Of a DNA stretch of 64,000 nt, positions 24,763 through 34,057 are shown piece by piece. The position numbers were made by a program, and so were the translations under genes. Position 1 is the stretch's first letter. Each line of letters opens with the position of its first letter. The notes beneath the pieces were generated by a model. The model did no database searches, was not told the origin of the DNA, and saw only the letters and a list, made by a program, of their open reading frames with translations. Origin of the DNA: an uncultured Megasphaera sp. (GTDB lineage Bacteria; Bacillota; Negativicutes; Veillonellales; Megasphaeraceae); contig CAKPVJ010000004.1 of assembly GCA_934193515.1 (NCBI GenBank), positions 1 to 64,000 of the forward strand. The letters run 5' to 3'.

Positions 24763-25584
24763 ATGTACGAAGAAATAAAAGAAATTACATCACGGGAGAA
24801 TCAATGGGTAAAACTGGCCTGTGCGGTGAAACAAAAAAAAGGCCGTCAGACACAGCAGCGGGTTTTTGTAGAAGGCCTGCGCCTTGTCAGTGACGCCATT
24901 GCCACAGGGATTCAAGATGGGATTTGTTTTGTGTCGCCTAAAGGAAAGGCACATGAAGGATTTGCAGCCTTGTATGAAGAAGGATGCCGCTTGGATTGGA
25001 CATTTTTTTCTGTGACAGATAGTGTGTATGATAAAATAAAAGACACTAAGACCCCGCAGGGAATTGCTGCGATGCTGCCCTTTTTTGCTTATGATTTGGA
25101 AAGCCTGCCAGCCATTGCGCCGGATAAAGTGGTACTGTATCTGCGGGCTGTTCAAGACCCGGGCAATCTCGGCACGATTATTCGTACGGCAGCCGCTGCC
25201 AATGTCGGAGCCATTCTTCTCAGTGAAGACAGTGTAGACGTGTATAATGACAAAACCATTCGCAGTGCTATGGGAGCTATTTTTAAAGTGCCCATTGTAC
25301 AGCATGTGACAGATGAAGAGCTGGATACCTTTTGTGCGAATGAAGACCGTCTCGTTTACGGCACGGCAGCTCAGGGAACCGTATCGTATGTTCATGCCGA
25401 TTACAGCCGCCCAGTCGTTTTGGCTTTTGGCAATGAAGGAAGCGGTTTGGGAGACGAATTTTTGTCCTGTTGTGACGATGTTTTGACCATCCCTATGCGC
25501 AGTGATACAGAATCGCTCAACTTGTCCATGTCTGTAGGCATTGTTTTGTATAAAGCATGGGAAAGCAATGGATTTCGGGAGTAA
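24763..25584 (+). CDS. SpoU/TrmH-family RNA 2'-O-methyltransferase (273 aa)
   Basis: A SAM-dependent RNA ribose methylase with the deep trefoil knot of the SPOUT fold. The N-terminal substrate-binding domain has SRENQWVKLACAVKQKKGR. The catalytic domain has LRAVQDPGNLGTIIRTAAAANVG near residues 125-147, LAFGNEGSGLGDEF near 220 and IPMRSDTESLNLSMSVGI near 242. It most resembles the RlmB-like 23S rRNA methylases that follow pheST or stand alone in Firmicutes; the exact nucleotide is unknown. ATG 24763 follows AGGAGG. Confidence 0.88.
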   Translation: MYEEIKEITSRENQWVKLACAVKQKKGRQTQQRVFVEGLRLVSDAIATGIQDGICFVSPKGKAHEGFAALYEEGCRLDWTFFSVTDSVYDKIKDTKTPQGIAAMLPFFAYDLESLPAIAPDKVVLYLRAVQDPGNLGTIIRTAAAANVGAILLSEDSVDVYNDKTIRSAMGAIFKVPIVQHVTDEELDTFCANEDRLVYGTAAQGTVSYVHADYSRPVVLAFGNEGSGLGDEFLSCCDDVLTIPMRSDTESLNLSMSVGIVLYKAWESNGFRE

Positions 25585-25587
25585 GCG

Positions 25588-26340
25588 ATGAAAGATATAT
25601 CGACGATTTTAGAAGCATATAAACAAGGTGAATTGTCACTGCATGATGCCGTGTCTGCTGTACAGGAACAAGCCGGCAGCGTGCAGGATTTGGGGTTTGC
25701 CAATTTGGATTTACAGCGGCAGCGGCGCTGCGGTTTTCCGGAAGTCGTGTATTGTGCCGGCAAGACAGTCAGCCAGTCTGTAGATATTTTGCAGCTTCTC
25801 ATGAAAAAATATGACAACGTCATTGGCACGCGGGCAGAAAAAGCCGTATATGATGCATTGGCTTCGGATATTGCGACAGTACAGTATGATGAACTGGCTC
25901 ATATGGTGTACCAATGGAACGATAAGACCGTACAAAATGGAAACCGTGTGATTGCTGTCATTACAGCCGGGACAAGTGATATTCCCGTTGCGGAAGAAGC
26001 AGCCTTGACGGCTCAGATTATGGGAAATACGGTGCAGCGGATTTATGATGTCGGCGTTGCCGGCATTCATCGTCTCTTGGCGCGCAGTGAAGAAATACGG
26101 CAGGCTAATGTCTGTATCGTTGTCGCCGGCATGGAAGGGGCTTTGGCCAGCGTTGTCGGCGGTCTGGTAGACAAGCCGGTTATTGCCGTGCCGACGAGTA
26201 TCGGCTATGGTGCTAATTTTCATGGCTTGTCAGCCCTGCTTGCGATGTTGAACAGCTGTGCAGCTGGTGTAGCTGTCGTCAACATTGATAATGGGTTTGG
26301 CGCAGGCCGCATGGCTGATACAATCAATCGAATGAGGTGA
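25588..26340 (+). CDS. larB: Nickel-pincer cofactor synthase LarB (250 aa)
   Basis: LarB carboxylates and hydrolyses nicotinic acid adenine dinucleotide in the first step of nickel-pincer nucleotide synthesis, the cofactor of lactate racemase LarA and relatives. The C-terminal PurE-like half shows VITAGTSDIPVAEEAALTAQ near residues 128-147, YDVGVAGIHRLL near 155 and the VVAGMEGALASVVGGLVDKP block near 180-200. Length is normal. It sits three bases after the methylase and four before the LarC2 gene. LarA and LarE are not in the window. Confidence 0.93.
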   Translation: MKDISTILEAYKQGELSLHDAVSAVQEQAGSVQDLGFANLDLQRQRRCGFPEVVYCAGKTVSQSVDILQLLMKKYDNVIGTRAEKAVYDALASDIATVQYDELAHMVYQWNDKTVQNGNRVIAVITAGTSDIPVAEEAALTAQIMGNTVQRIYDVGVAGIHRLLARSEEIRQANVCIVVAGMEGALASVVGGLVDKPVIAVPTSIGYGANFHGLSALLAMLNSCAAGVAVVNIDNGFGAGRMADTINRMR

Positions 26341-26344
26341 GGCA

Positions 26345-26788
26345 ATGGAAACGCTTTGGCAGATAGAATCCAATATTGATGATATGAATCCGCAGTGCAT
26401 GGAATATGTATTTAAGCGGCTGCTGGATTTGGGGGTAAATGATGTCTGGGCTGTGCCGATTATGATGAAAAAATGCCGCATGGCATCGATGCTCTGCATT
26501 TTATGCCGTAAAGAACTGCTGGAAGATGCTGCCGCCATTGTGTTTGCCGAAACGACATCCATCGGCATGCGGTATTTTCCGGTCCAGCGAACGATTTGTG
26601 AACGTATCGTGCAAGTGGTTCGCGTTGATGGGGAAGACATACACTGCAAGATTTGTTCTCATGGCGGTATCGTTACGAATATTTCTGCTGAATACGAAGA
26701 CTGCCGCCGAGCTGCTGTCAAGACCGGTATTCCCCTCAAAGAATGGCAGCGAAAAGCAAAGGAAGAGGCCTATACAATTTATGGATAA
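26345..26788 (+). CDS. Stand-alone LarC C-terminal domain, LarC2 (147 aa)
   Basis: LarC inserts nickel into the pincer cofactor. This protein matches only its C-terminal part: ESNIDDMNPQCMEYVFKRLLD, then PIMMKKCRMASMLCILCR, ETTSIGMRY and the late NISAEYEDCRRAAVKTGIPLKE. Full LarC is about 400 residues, and in Lactiplantibacillus it is made from larC1 and larC2 by frameshifting. No LarC1 sequence exists in any frame between larB and this gene, so the N-terminal half is either encoded elsewhere or lost. The gene itself looks healthy: it has an in-frame ATG and is tightly spaced, and it overlaps RNase HIII by eight bases. Confidence 0.8.
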   Translation: METLWQIESNIDDMNPQCMEYVFKRLLDLGVNDVWAVPIMMKKCRMASMLCILCRKELLEDAAAIVFAETTSIGMRYFPVQRTICERIVQVVRVDGEDIHCKICSHGGIVTNISAEYEDCRRAAVKTGIPLKEWQRKAKEEAYTIYG

Positions 26789-27716
26789 CCTATTACAAAA
26801 ACGAGTGGCGCAGTTTAAGAACGCATTGGCAGAAGCCGGCATTTGCTGCAGCCGTGAAAAAGATATCAACTACGGCCATCAGCTGCACTGCGCTGACGGC
26901 AGCCATGAGGCAACCGTCAATATATACCATGGTAAAAAGGGATTTTCTGTTGTGGTACAAGGCAAAGAATCTCCTTTCAAGCATACGGTGGAAGCACTAG
27001 CCCAAGGAGTGCCTGTTCCTAAAGAACGGGATGTTTCCGGTGCTGTGATGGATGGCCTGCATCCGGCGGGTATTCCCTGCTGGATAGGCTGTGATGAATC
27101 CGGCAAGGGTGACGTGTTCGGTCCGCTTGCCGGAGCGGCTTGCTTGATTACCAAGGAAGAAGAAGGTAAACTGCAAAATCTTGGTGTCTGCGACAGTAAA
27201 ATGCTTACGGATACGAAAATAGCGGCGTTGGCGAAAGCGATTCGGGAGATGCTTGGCGACCGCTGCGTGACGACCGTATTGATGCCCAAAGAATATAATG
27301 TGCAGTACAGCAGCTTGAAAAAACAGCATAAAAATTTGAACCATTTGTTGGGACGTCTTCATGGAGAAAACATTTGCCGCCTATTGTCAAAATACGAATG
27401 TCCATGTATAATAGTCGATAAGTTCGGAAAAGAGGAATATGTTCTTCAGGCGCTTGGCAGTATCGCTGCATCTCATCAGGTCATACAAGTTCCCAAGGGG
27501 GAACGGGATACGGCAGTAGCTGCTGCGTCTATATTGGCCCGCAATGGGTTTGTAGAAGCTATGAAAACCTTATCAGCCCGCTATGACATGCCCTTTCCCA
27601 AAGGAGCCTATTTAGGGATTTCTCAGACCATACAGGCATTTTGCAGCGCATACGGCAGCGAAGCGTTGGCAGAAGTAGGGAAACTGAATTTTAAAAATTT
27701 TGATTTTTTACGGTGA
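26781..27716 (+). CDS. rnhC: Ribonuclease HIII (311 aa)
   Basis: Cleaves the RNA strand of RNA-DNA hybrids. The N-terminal TBP-like substrate-binding domain (residues 1-95) precedes the RNase H fold with CDESGKGDVFGPLAGAA near residue 105-121, giving the Asp-Glu pair; further acidic residues follow in VCDSKML and IIVDKFG. The N-terminal domain and the GKGD motif separate it from RNase HII. ATG 26781 starts the conserved MDNLLQKRV region; the frame is open further upstream only by overlap with LarC2. Confidence 0.93.
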   Translation: MDNLLQKRVAQFKNALAEAGICCSREKDINYGHQLHCADGSHEATVNIYHGKKGFSVVVQGKESPFKHTVEALAQGVPVPKERDVSGAVMDGLHPAGIPCWIGCDESGKGDVFGPLAGAACLITKEEEGKLQNLGVCDSKMLTDTKIAALAKAIREMLGDRCVTTVLMPKEYNVQYSSLKKQHKNLNHLLGRLHGENICRLLSKYECPCIIVDKFGKEEYVLQALGSIAASHQVIQVPKGERDTAVAAASILARNGFVEAMKTLSARYDMPFPKGAYLGISQTIQAFCSAYGSEALAEVGKLNFKNFDFLR

Positions 27717-27725
27717 TACGAAACG

Positions 27726-28574
27726 ATGAACAGAGTTATTTTTAATGCCGACGATTTCGGCATTCATACAGAAGTAAATCACGCAGTCATAGAAGCATAT
27801 GAAAAAGGTGTGCTGCGCAGTACCTCCCTGCTGGCGTCCGGCCCAGCTTTTGACGAAGCTGTGGCGCTGGCCAAACAATGCCCAGGGCTGGGAATTGGCA
27901 TTCATTTGTGCTTGGTAGGCAGCCTGCCGACGATTCTTTCTTCCAGAGAAGTACCAACGCTGGTTGATGCTAACGGCTTGGTACCGGAAAGCTATATTCC
28001 CTTTGTCAAAAAAATCATGGAAGGGCAGATTAATTATGAGCAGGTCTACCGTGAATTGGATGCACAAATGGAAAAAATCATGGCACAAGGGCTGAATATT
28101 ACGCATGTTGACAGCCATCAGCATATGCATATGCTGCCGCCTATTTGGGCTATTGTCCAGACGTTGATGAAAAAATATGGGTTGCATCGGCTGCGCGTGC
28201 CGCGAGAACCCTATCTGTTTAAAGCATTTTCTGCCGGGCCGGTCCGTGTCATGGGACGCAACGGCCTGACGTTTTTGGCTCATAAGGCGATGGCAGATGT
28301 CAAGCGGCTGCGGTTTACGACAACCGATTATTTTTGGGGAATGGTAGACGGCGGCAATATGAACGTCAACAATCTGTCTTATATTTTACAGCGCATACCC
28401 TTTGGAGTTCATGAAATTATGATGCATCCCGGCAGAAGCACAGCAGCCCTTTCTCAGGTTTTTTCCTGGGGCTATCATTGGGAAGATGAACTGCACGCTC
28501 TTCTGTCGCCGACGACTCAAGAACTGATGAAGGAACGTCATATTGAACCCATTCATTTTGGGATGCTGCCGTAA
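27726..28574 (+). CDS. ChbG/HpnK (YdjC) family carbohydrate deacetylase (282 aa)
   Basis: A metal-dependent deacetylase of the YdjC fold, which acts on N-acetylated sugars or glycolipids. Metal ligands are in NADDFG near residues 7-12, GIHLCLVG near 59 and VDSHQHMHMLPP near 122-133. A late HEIMMHPG near 232 is also typical. Substrates of the family include chito-oligosaccharides, and members occur in hopanoid and cell-envelope clusters. With the sugar-nucleotide epimerase next door an envelope glycan role is plausible but unproven. Confidence 0.85.
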   Translation: MNRVIFNADDFGIHTEVNHAVIEAYEKGVLRSTSLLASGPAFDEAVALAKQCPGLGIGIHLCLVGSLPTILSSREVPTLVDANGLVPESYIPFVKKIMEGQINYEQVYRELDAQMEKIMAQGLNITHVDSHQHMHMLPPIWAIVQTLMKKYGLHRLRVPREPYLFKAFSAGPVRVMGRNGLTFLAHKAMADVKRLRFTTTDYFWGMVDGGNMNVNNLSYILQRIPFGVHEIMMHPGRSTAALSQVFSWGYHWEDELHALLSPTTQELMKERHIEPIHFGMLP

Positions 28575-28599
28575 TACCAAGACAGAGGGAGGAATGAGT

Positions 28600-29526
28600 A
28601 TGAATATATTAGTAACAGGCGGAGCTGGGTTTATTGGCTCACATTTAGTCGATGGCCTGATTGCAGAAGGACATCATGTCATTATCGTTGATAATTTGAG
28701 TACAGGCAGCCGAAAAAACTTGAATCCCAAGGCAGTCTTTTATGAAGAAGATATTCGTCATACCGATGCGCTGGACCGTATTTTTGCCGATGAACAGGTT
28801 CAAATTGTCTTTCACGAAGCGGCACAGACGCTGGTTCCCTATTCGATGGAACATCCCAAAGAAGATGCGGAACTCAATATTATGGGACTGATTAATGTTT
28901 TGGATATGTGCCGTAAATACCATGTGGAAAAAATTATCTTTTCTTCTTCCGCGGCTGTATACGGCGACAACTTGAATGTTCCGCTGAAAGAGGACCAGCC
29001 GCTCATGCCGACATCGTTTTACGGGTTGACCAAAGTCACCGCTGAAAAATATATTCAGCTGTATCACGACATATTTGGCCTTTCTTACGCGATTCTGCGG
29101 TATTCCAACGTCTATGGAGAACGGCAGGGAAGCCATGGTGAAGGCGGCGTAGTCTATGTCTTTTCGAAAGCCTTGGCGCAGGGAAGGGATTTGACCATTT
29201 TTGGTGATGGGGAACAATCTCGTGATTTTATTTACGTAAAAGACATAGCACGAGCCAATATCAAGGCAATGGACGCAGCGGTTCCGTCCGGTATTTACAA
29301 TGTCAGTACTGCTATTGAAACGACAATCAATGCGCTCAAAGAAATTCTTTTGTATTTTTCAAGAGTTCCTGTTCAGGTCTCGTATGCGGATGCCCGCGGC
29401 GGTGATATTTATCGTTCTGCCTTGGATAATACGGCTGCGAAACAAGTACTGCAGTGGAAACCGGCAACAAAGCTCTTACAGGGACTGCAGACGACGTATT
29501 CCTATTTTGTAGAGGAGGAATCGTAA
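28600..29526 (+). CDS. NAD-dependent nucleotide-sugar epimerase/dehydratase (308 aa)
   Basis: An extended short-chain dehydrogenase related to UDP-glucose 4-epimerase. The NAD-binding TGGAGFIGSHL lies at residues 7-17, VDNLSTG near 31, catalytic Ser in SSSAAVYG near 113-120, and YxxxK as YGLTKVTAEKY near 139. The later RYSNVYGERQ and ARGGDI segments fit the GalE/RmlB group. ATG 28600 is seven bases after AGGGAGG; ATG 28594 is too close to it. The product sugar is unknown. Its stop overlaps the ATG of the ACT gene. Confidence 0.88.
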   Translation: MNILVTGGAGFIGSHLVDGLIAEGHHVIIVDNLSTGSRKNLNPKAVFYEEDIRHTDALDRIFADEQVQIVFHEAAQTLVPYSMEHPKEDAELNIMGLINVLDMCRKYHVEKIIFSSSAAVYGDNLNVPLKEDQPLMPTSFYGLTKVTAEKYIQLYHDIFGLSYAILRYSNVYGERQGSHGEGGVVYVFSKALAQGRDLTIFGDGEQSRDFIYVKDIARANIKAMDAAVPSGIYNVSTAIETTINALKEILLYFSRVPVQVSYADARGGDIYRSALDNTAAKQVLQWKPATKLLQGLQTTYSYFVEEES

Positions 29527-29984
29527 TGAAAGACACAAAAGACGGAAAAAACTACCAATTTTATTTGGTACGTGAAGATATCCTTCCGGAAGCGATAAAA
29601 AAGACGATTAAAGTCAAAGAAATCCTCAAACATCATCAGAAAAAGACGATTAACGAAGCGGTGCATATGATGAATTTGAGCCGCAGTGCCTATTACAAAT
29701 ATAAAGACTACGTTTTTCCGTTTTATGATGTTACGCAGGGAAAAATCGTTACGCTTGCCATTATGATTTTGGATAAACCTGGCGAATTGTCACAAGTCCT
29801 GAATACAGTAGCAGACAGCAACGGCAGTATCCTGACGATTAACCAGGGCATTCCGCTGCAGGGAATGGCAGATGTCAGCATATCGATAGAAACGAAAGAA
29901 ATGAAAGAATCGATTGATGATTTAATTAAAAAACTGGAAAAGCTGTCCGGTGTCAGCAAAGTAGAAATCATTGGACAAGCTTAA
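29526..29984 (+). CDS. ACT-domain protein, PheB/UPF0735 type (152 aa)
   Basis: The N-terminal half (residues 1-65) contains a small helix-turn-helix-like region with TINEAVHMMNLSRSAYYKYKDYVFPF. The C-terminal half is an ACT domain (about 70-150) with IMILDKPGELSQVLNTVAD and an Asn-Gln-Gly loop expected to bind an amino acid. The family (UPF0735, formerly PheB) commonly precedes homoserine dehydrogenase in Firmicutes, as here, so a role in sensing an amino acid of the aspartate family is plausible. It overlaps the epimerase stop by one base. Confidence 0.88.
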   Translation: MKDTKDGKNYQFYLVREDILPEAIKKTIKVKEILKHHQKKTINEAVHMMNLSRSAYYKYKDYVFPFYDVTQGKIVTLAIMILDKPGELSQVLNTVADSNGSILTINQGIPLQGMADVSISIETKEMKESIDDLIKKLEKLSGVSKVEIIGQA

Positions 29985-30017
29985 ATACATAGTACTATAT
30001 GGTGAGGGGGAAAAGAA

Positions 30018-31304
30018 ATGAAAGAAGTATCGATTGCATTGTTGGGATGCGGCACCGTAGGCAAGGGCGTTGTTGATTTATTGACGATGAATGGCCCTAG
30101 TATTGAAGAACAGCTCAATACCAAAATCAATATTAAACGCATTCTCATCCGGGACCTGCAGAAATATGAAAAAATGGAGCTTCCGGAAACGATTCAGCTG
30201 ACAACAGACTTTGCTGACATTATCAATGATGACGAAATTGAAATTGTTGTCGAAGTCATGGGCAGTGCCGACTTTGCCAAAGACTGCATTGAACAATGCT
30301 TCAAAAAGGGGAAAAGTGTTGTCAGTGCCAATAAGGATTTGATTGCAGATTACGGCATTCCACTGCTGAAATTATCTAAAGAAAACAATGTCGATTTTCA
30401 GTTTGAAGCCAGCGTGGCCGGCGGGATTCCGATTGTACGGCCGATGTATTCGTCTCTCAACAGTAATCGGATTGAAGAAATCATCGGTATCATGAACGGC
30501 ACGACCAACTATATCTTGTCCAATATGACAGAAACAGGCATGTCGTACGAAGACGCCCTGAAGGGTGCTCAGGAGAAAGGGTATGCAGAAGCGGATCCAA
30601 CGAATGATGTCAGCGGCTATGACGCAGCGCGCAAAATTGCTATCTTGGCAACCTTGGGATTCCATTCTGCTGTCACGTTCAATGATGTCAATGTAGAAGG
30701 CATTGAAAAGATTGCCCAAGAAGATATTCAGCATGCAACAGAAATGGGATATGTCATTAAGCTGTTGGCAATTGCCCGGCAAGATCGTGATGGCATTACG
30801 CTGAATGTTCATCCGAGTTTTATCCGCAAAGGCCATCCGCTGGCCAATGTCGGCGGTGCCTATAATGCCGTCTATGTACGCGGCAACTGCGTAGGCGATA
30901 TCATGATGTACGGTCAGGGAGCTGGTTCACTGCCTACAGCGAGTGCTGTTGTCAGCGATGTCATGAATGTTATCCTTCACTGCAACATCAACATTACAGG
31001 CAGCCGTGATTTTGTATGGCATGAAGCCAAACTGAAACCGCAGGCCGATATCTGTGCGCCGTACTACATTCGCATGATTGTCAACAATGCGCCGGGTGTA
31101 TTGGCTGGTGTATCCCGCTTGCTGGCAGATTACAATATCAGTATTCGTTCCCTGATTCAGAAAGATGAAACCACAGAAATCGCTGAAATCGTTATTTTGA
31201 TTGACAAGTCACCGGCTGGCTTGGTTGAAGAAGCACTGCGGCGGATTGAATCCCTGCCGAGTGTTCGTAAAGTAGCAAATGCAATTCGCGTTATCGAGGT
31301 GTAA
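30018..31304 (+). CDS. hom: Homoserine dehydrogenase (428 aa)
   Basis: Reduces aspartate semialdehyde to homoserine, the branch point to threonine and methionine. The Rossmann motif LGCGTVGKGV lies at residues 9-18. The catalytic and binding segments ANKDLIADYG near 102, ASVAGGIPI near 130, GIMNGTTNYIL near 157 and YAEADPTNDVSGYDAARK near 190 are intact. A C-terminal ACT domain from about 350 (IRMIVNNAPGVLAGVS) should give threonine feedback control. The start follows GTGAGGGGG. Operon with thrB. Confidence 0.96.
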   Translation: MKEVSIALLGCGTVGKGVVDLLTMNGPSIEEQLNTKINIKRILIRDLQKYEKMELPETIQLTTDFADIINDDEIEIVVEVMGSADFAKDCIEQCFKKGKSVVSANKDLIADYGIPLLKLSKENNVDFQFEASVAGGIPIVRPMYSSLNSNRIEEIIGIMNGTTNYILSNMTETGMSYEDALKGAQEKGYAEADPTNDVSGYDAARKIAILATLGFHSAVTFNDVNVEGIEKIAQEDIQHATEMGYVIKLLAIARQDRDGITLNVHPSFIRKGHPLANVGGAYNAVYVRGNCVGDIMMYGQGAGSLPTASAVVSDVMNVILHCNINITGSRDFVWHEAKLKPQADICAPYYIRMIVNNAPGVLAGVSRLLADYNISIRSLIQKDETTEIAEIVILIDKSPAGLVEEALRRIESLPSVRKVANAIRVIEV

Positions 31305-31309
31305 TAATT

Positions 31310-32227
31310 ATGACAAAACAAATTCATGTACGAGTTCCGGCTACGTCCGCTAATATTGGTTCTGGTTTTGATGCCGTCGGCATTGCGCTCAATTTTTTTG
31401 ATGATTTTTATTTTACAGAAGATGCAGCCAAAACGCATATTGATATTGAAATTGAAGGATTAGGGAAAGACTCTATTCCTACTGATTTCAGTGAAAATTT
31501 CGTAGGACGGGCTATGAAAGCCGTCGCCATCAAAAATAAAGGCTCGCTTCCTAAAGGCGGCACGTTAAAGCTGGTCAATGCGATTCCACCGGCTCGCGGC
31601 CTGGGCAGCAGCTCTGCCGCTCTCGTAGGCGGGATTTTGATTGGCAATGCGCTGACTGGCAATAAAATGAGCAAAGCGGACATGCTTTCCTTGGCAACGA
31701 CTATGGAAGGTCATCCGGACAATGTTGCACCGGCCCTTTACGGTGGGTTGACCGTATCGATTATGGCAGATGGCAAGACCTTGACCAATTCGATACCTAT
31801 TGACGACGAATTGACGTTTATTACTGTCAGCCCGGAAGTAGAAGTATCAACAGAAAAGGCTCGTGAAGCCCTGCCGAAAACGATTGACTATCAAAATGCT
31901 GTATTTAACGTCAGCCGTGTCAGCTTCCTTGTGTCTTCTTTGTTTACGAAACAGTATGACCGTATTTTCTTCGGCCTGCAGGATAAACTGCATGTTCCGT
32001 ATCGTATCCGGTTGATTCCCGGCGGCAAAGTCGTTTTAAAAGCGGCTGAAGATGCCGGTGCGCTGGGAGCTACGATTAGCGGTTCCGGCTCGACGCTGAT
32101 TGCGTTTGCCACCAAAAACGAAGAAGCGATTATGAACGCCATGGTAAATGCGTTCCGCGCGCAGGGCATCGAATCGACAGGCCGTATTCTCAAATGCTGC
32201 AATCATGGGGCACAGAGTATTGAATGA
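31310..32227 (+). CDS. thrB: Homoserine kinase (305 aa)
   Basis: Phosphorylates homoserine in threonine synthesis. It is a GHMP kinase: the N-terminal VRVPATSANIGSGFDAVG is typical, the ATP loop is PPARGLGSSSAALVGG near residues 89-104, and the C-terminal GATISGSGSTLIAF carries the third GHMP motif. Five bases separate it from hom and its stop overlaps nudC. Threonine synthase is not in the window. Confidence 0.96.
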   Translation: MTKQIHVRVPATSANIGSGFDAVGIALNFFDDFYFTEDAAKTHIDIEIEGLGKDSIPTDFSENFVGRAMKAVAIKNKGSLPKGGTLKLVNAIPPARGLGSSSAALVGGILIGNALTGNKMSKADMLSLATTMEGHPDNVAPALYGGLTVSIMADGKTLTNSIPIDDELTFITVSPEVEVSTEKAREALPKTIDYQNAVFNVSRVSFLVSSLFTKQYDRIFFGLQDKLHVPYRIRLIPGGKVVLKAAEDAGALGATISGSGSTLIAFATKNEEAIMNAMVNAFRAQGIESTGRILKCCNHGAQSIE

Positions 32228-33048
32228 TACAAGATATAGGCTCTCATACATATCATAACGAATACCGTCCCGTGCCGGTTCAAGAGGACAGTCCCATTCT
32301 TGCCTATCGGGGACGAACTATCCTGGTCCGTGCTGCTGAAGACAAAACGTTTACCTACCCGACGTACCGTGACCTTGATTTGACGCAGGACAAGGTGCGC
32401 TGGCTCTTTCAAGAAGACCAGACTTCTTATTTTCTGGCCTTGGCAGATGTACCGGAAACCCATGGATTTACCTACGTATCTATCAATTTCATGCGTGCGG
32501 CTAGACCGCGGTTTCAAGCGTTTGCCGGCGTGACGGGCTTGTCACTGCATCACTGGTATCAAACGCATCAGTACTGCGGACAGTGCGGCCGTCCGATGCA
32601 GCACAGCCAAAAAGAACGCATGATGTATTGTAAGCATTGTCATACGATGATGTATCCGCAGATTTGCCCGGCTGTCATCGTAGCAGTGCGCAACGGCAGT
32701 AAACTGCTCGTATCCCAATATGCAGGACGGGAATATAAAAAAGCAGCCTTGCTGGCAGGCTTTGCTGAAATTGGTGAAACGATAGAACAGACCGTCCACC
32801 GCGAAGTGATGGAAGAAGTCGGTATCCGCGTAAAAAATCTGCAGTTTTATAAAAGCCAGCCCTGGTGTTTTACAGATACGCTGCTGTTTGGCTTTTTCTG
32901 TGACCTTGATGGCGATGATACGCTGCGTGTAGACCATGATGAATTAGCTGCGGCCCAGTGGGTAGAGAGAAACGATTTGCCTGATGACCCGGAAAAAGCA
33001 AGCCTTACCATGGAAATGATGACCTTATTTAAAGAAGGAAAATGGTAG
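32224..33048 (+). CDS. nudC: NAD(+)/NADH diphosphatase NudC (274 aa)
   Basis: A Nudix hydrolase that splits NAD(H) and can remove NAD caps from RNA. A zinc ribbon with four cysteines (YCGQCGRPM and YCKHCH, near residues 117-140) precedes the Nudix domain. The Nudix box GFAEIGETIEQTVHREVMEEVGI (near 179-201) is complete, and the downstream SQPWCF tail is the NudC-specific SQPWPFPxS motif with Cys in place of Pro. It overlaps thrB by four bases. A bidirectional terminator follows. Confidence 0.92.
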   Translation: MIQDIGSHTYHNEYRPVPVQEDSPILAYRGRTILVRAAEDKTFTYPTYRDLDLTQDKVRWLFQEDQTSYFLALADVPETHGFTYVSINFMRAARPRFQAFAGVTGLSLHHWYQTHQYCGQCGRPMQHSQKERMMYCKHCHTMMYPQICPAVIVAVRNGSKLLVSQYAGREYKKAALLAGFAEIGETIEQTVHREVMEEVGIRVKNLQFYKSQPWCFTDTLLFGFFCDLDGDDTLRVDHDELAAAQWVERNDLPDDPEKASLTMEMMTLFKEGKW

Positions 33049-33069
33049 TAGCAGACAACTGTATATAAC

Positions 33070-33107
33070 AAAAGCCCGTTTCAGTGTGGTGCTGAAACGG
33101 GCTTTTT
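33070..33107. terminator. Bidirectional terminator between nudC and the mscS-type gene
   Basis: AAAGCCCGTTTCAG paired with CTGAAACGGGCTTT with flanking A and T runs, serving both convergent genes. Confidence 0.9.
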
Positions 33108-33148
33108 CGTATCTGCCGTTTGCCAAGTTAGTACAAAATGGCTGTGTT

Positions 33149-34057
33149 TTATTTTTCTGGGGGATACTGGACATAAACGACGCGCTGCGGATACGGAATG
33201 TCAATTCCCTGCGCATCAAAGGCGTCTTTTACTTTTGACATAATGTCATATTTTACCGGAAGAAAATTTTGACTGGCTACGAGGGGATAGGCGGCAATGC
33301 GGACGGAATTGTCACCAAATTCCTGAATGCCGATTTCCATAGTATCTGCATTTAAAATGCGGTTGTCTTTTTGAAAAATGCCCTTGAGAATCGCAATGGC
33401 TTTATGATGGTCGTTGTTGTAGCCAATATCAAAGACAAAGGGAATGAGCCGTTCATCCAGATAGGAACTGTTGGTGACCTGCGAAGACGTAATTGATGAA
33501 TTAGGAATAAAGATTGTTTTTTTATCTTTTGTAATAATGGCCGTATTGAGCACTTGGATTCCTTTGACGCTGCCTTCGACACCGCCGATGGAAACCCAGT
33601 CTCCCGCTTTAAACGGTTTAAAAATCAAAATCAGCAGGCCGGAAGCAAAATTGGACAGGTTGCTTTGCAGTGCCAGGCCGACAGCTAACCCAAAGGCGCC
33701 AAACGCTGCCAAGAAGGAATTGGTGGGAATGCCGATTTTGTTGAGAGCTGTCAAGACGACAAAGGCCATGATGGCATAGTAGACAATCTGGCTGATAAAC
33801 GTAATGACGGTTCTGTCTGAATTGGCATGCGTCATAAAACGAACCACCATGTTTTTGATGAAACGGGCAATGGCCCGGCCGACAAAGAAAATAATGATGG
33901 CGTAAATGAGGTCCGGACCGTGATCGAGTAAAAAGTTGGTAAAATGATCTAAGGCGGACATGCCTTGCGATACTTGCTGCTGTACATCGGCTTGTACGGC
34001 ATGGGCTGTATTCGCAGCAGCATTAGCTGTATTGGCAGCGACGCTTGATGTATTCAT
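33149..34057 (-). CDS. mscS: Small-conductance mechanosensitive channel, MscS family (302 aa)
   Basis: A channel that opens under membrane tension to protect from hypo-osmotic shock. After an Ala/Asn/Thr-rich N-terminus come three membrane helices (about residues 45-160). The pore helix is AAFGAFGLAVGLALQSNLSNFASGL, with the Gly/Ala packing pattern of MscS TM3. The beta domain has FKAGDWVSIGGVEGSVKGI and the upper cytoplasmic domain PNSSITSSQVTN. The start codon follows AAAGGATT. Single-gene unit, convergent with nudC. Confidence 0.93.
   Translation of the reverse strand: MNTSSVAANTANAAANTAHAVQADVQQQVSQGMSALDHFTNFLLDHGPDLIYAIIIFFVGRAIARFIKNMVVRFMTHANSDRTVITFISQIVYYAIMAFVVLTALNKIGIPTNSFLAAFGAFGLAVGLALQSNLSNFASGLLILIFKPFKAGDWVSIGGVEGSVKGIQVLNTAIITKDKKTIFIPNSSITSSQVTNSSYLDERLIPFVFDIGYNNDHHKAIAILKGIFQKDNRILNADTMEIGIQEFGDNSVRIAAYPLVASQNFLPVKYDIMSKVKDAFDAQGIDIPYPQRVVYVQYPPEK

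Noticed and set aside
26300..26400. Programmed frameshift joining LarC1 and LarC2
   Set aside because: No LarC1-like sequence exists upstream; larB fills the space in its own frame.
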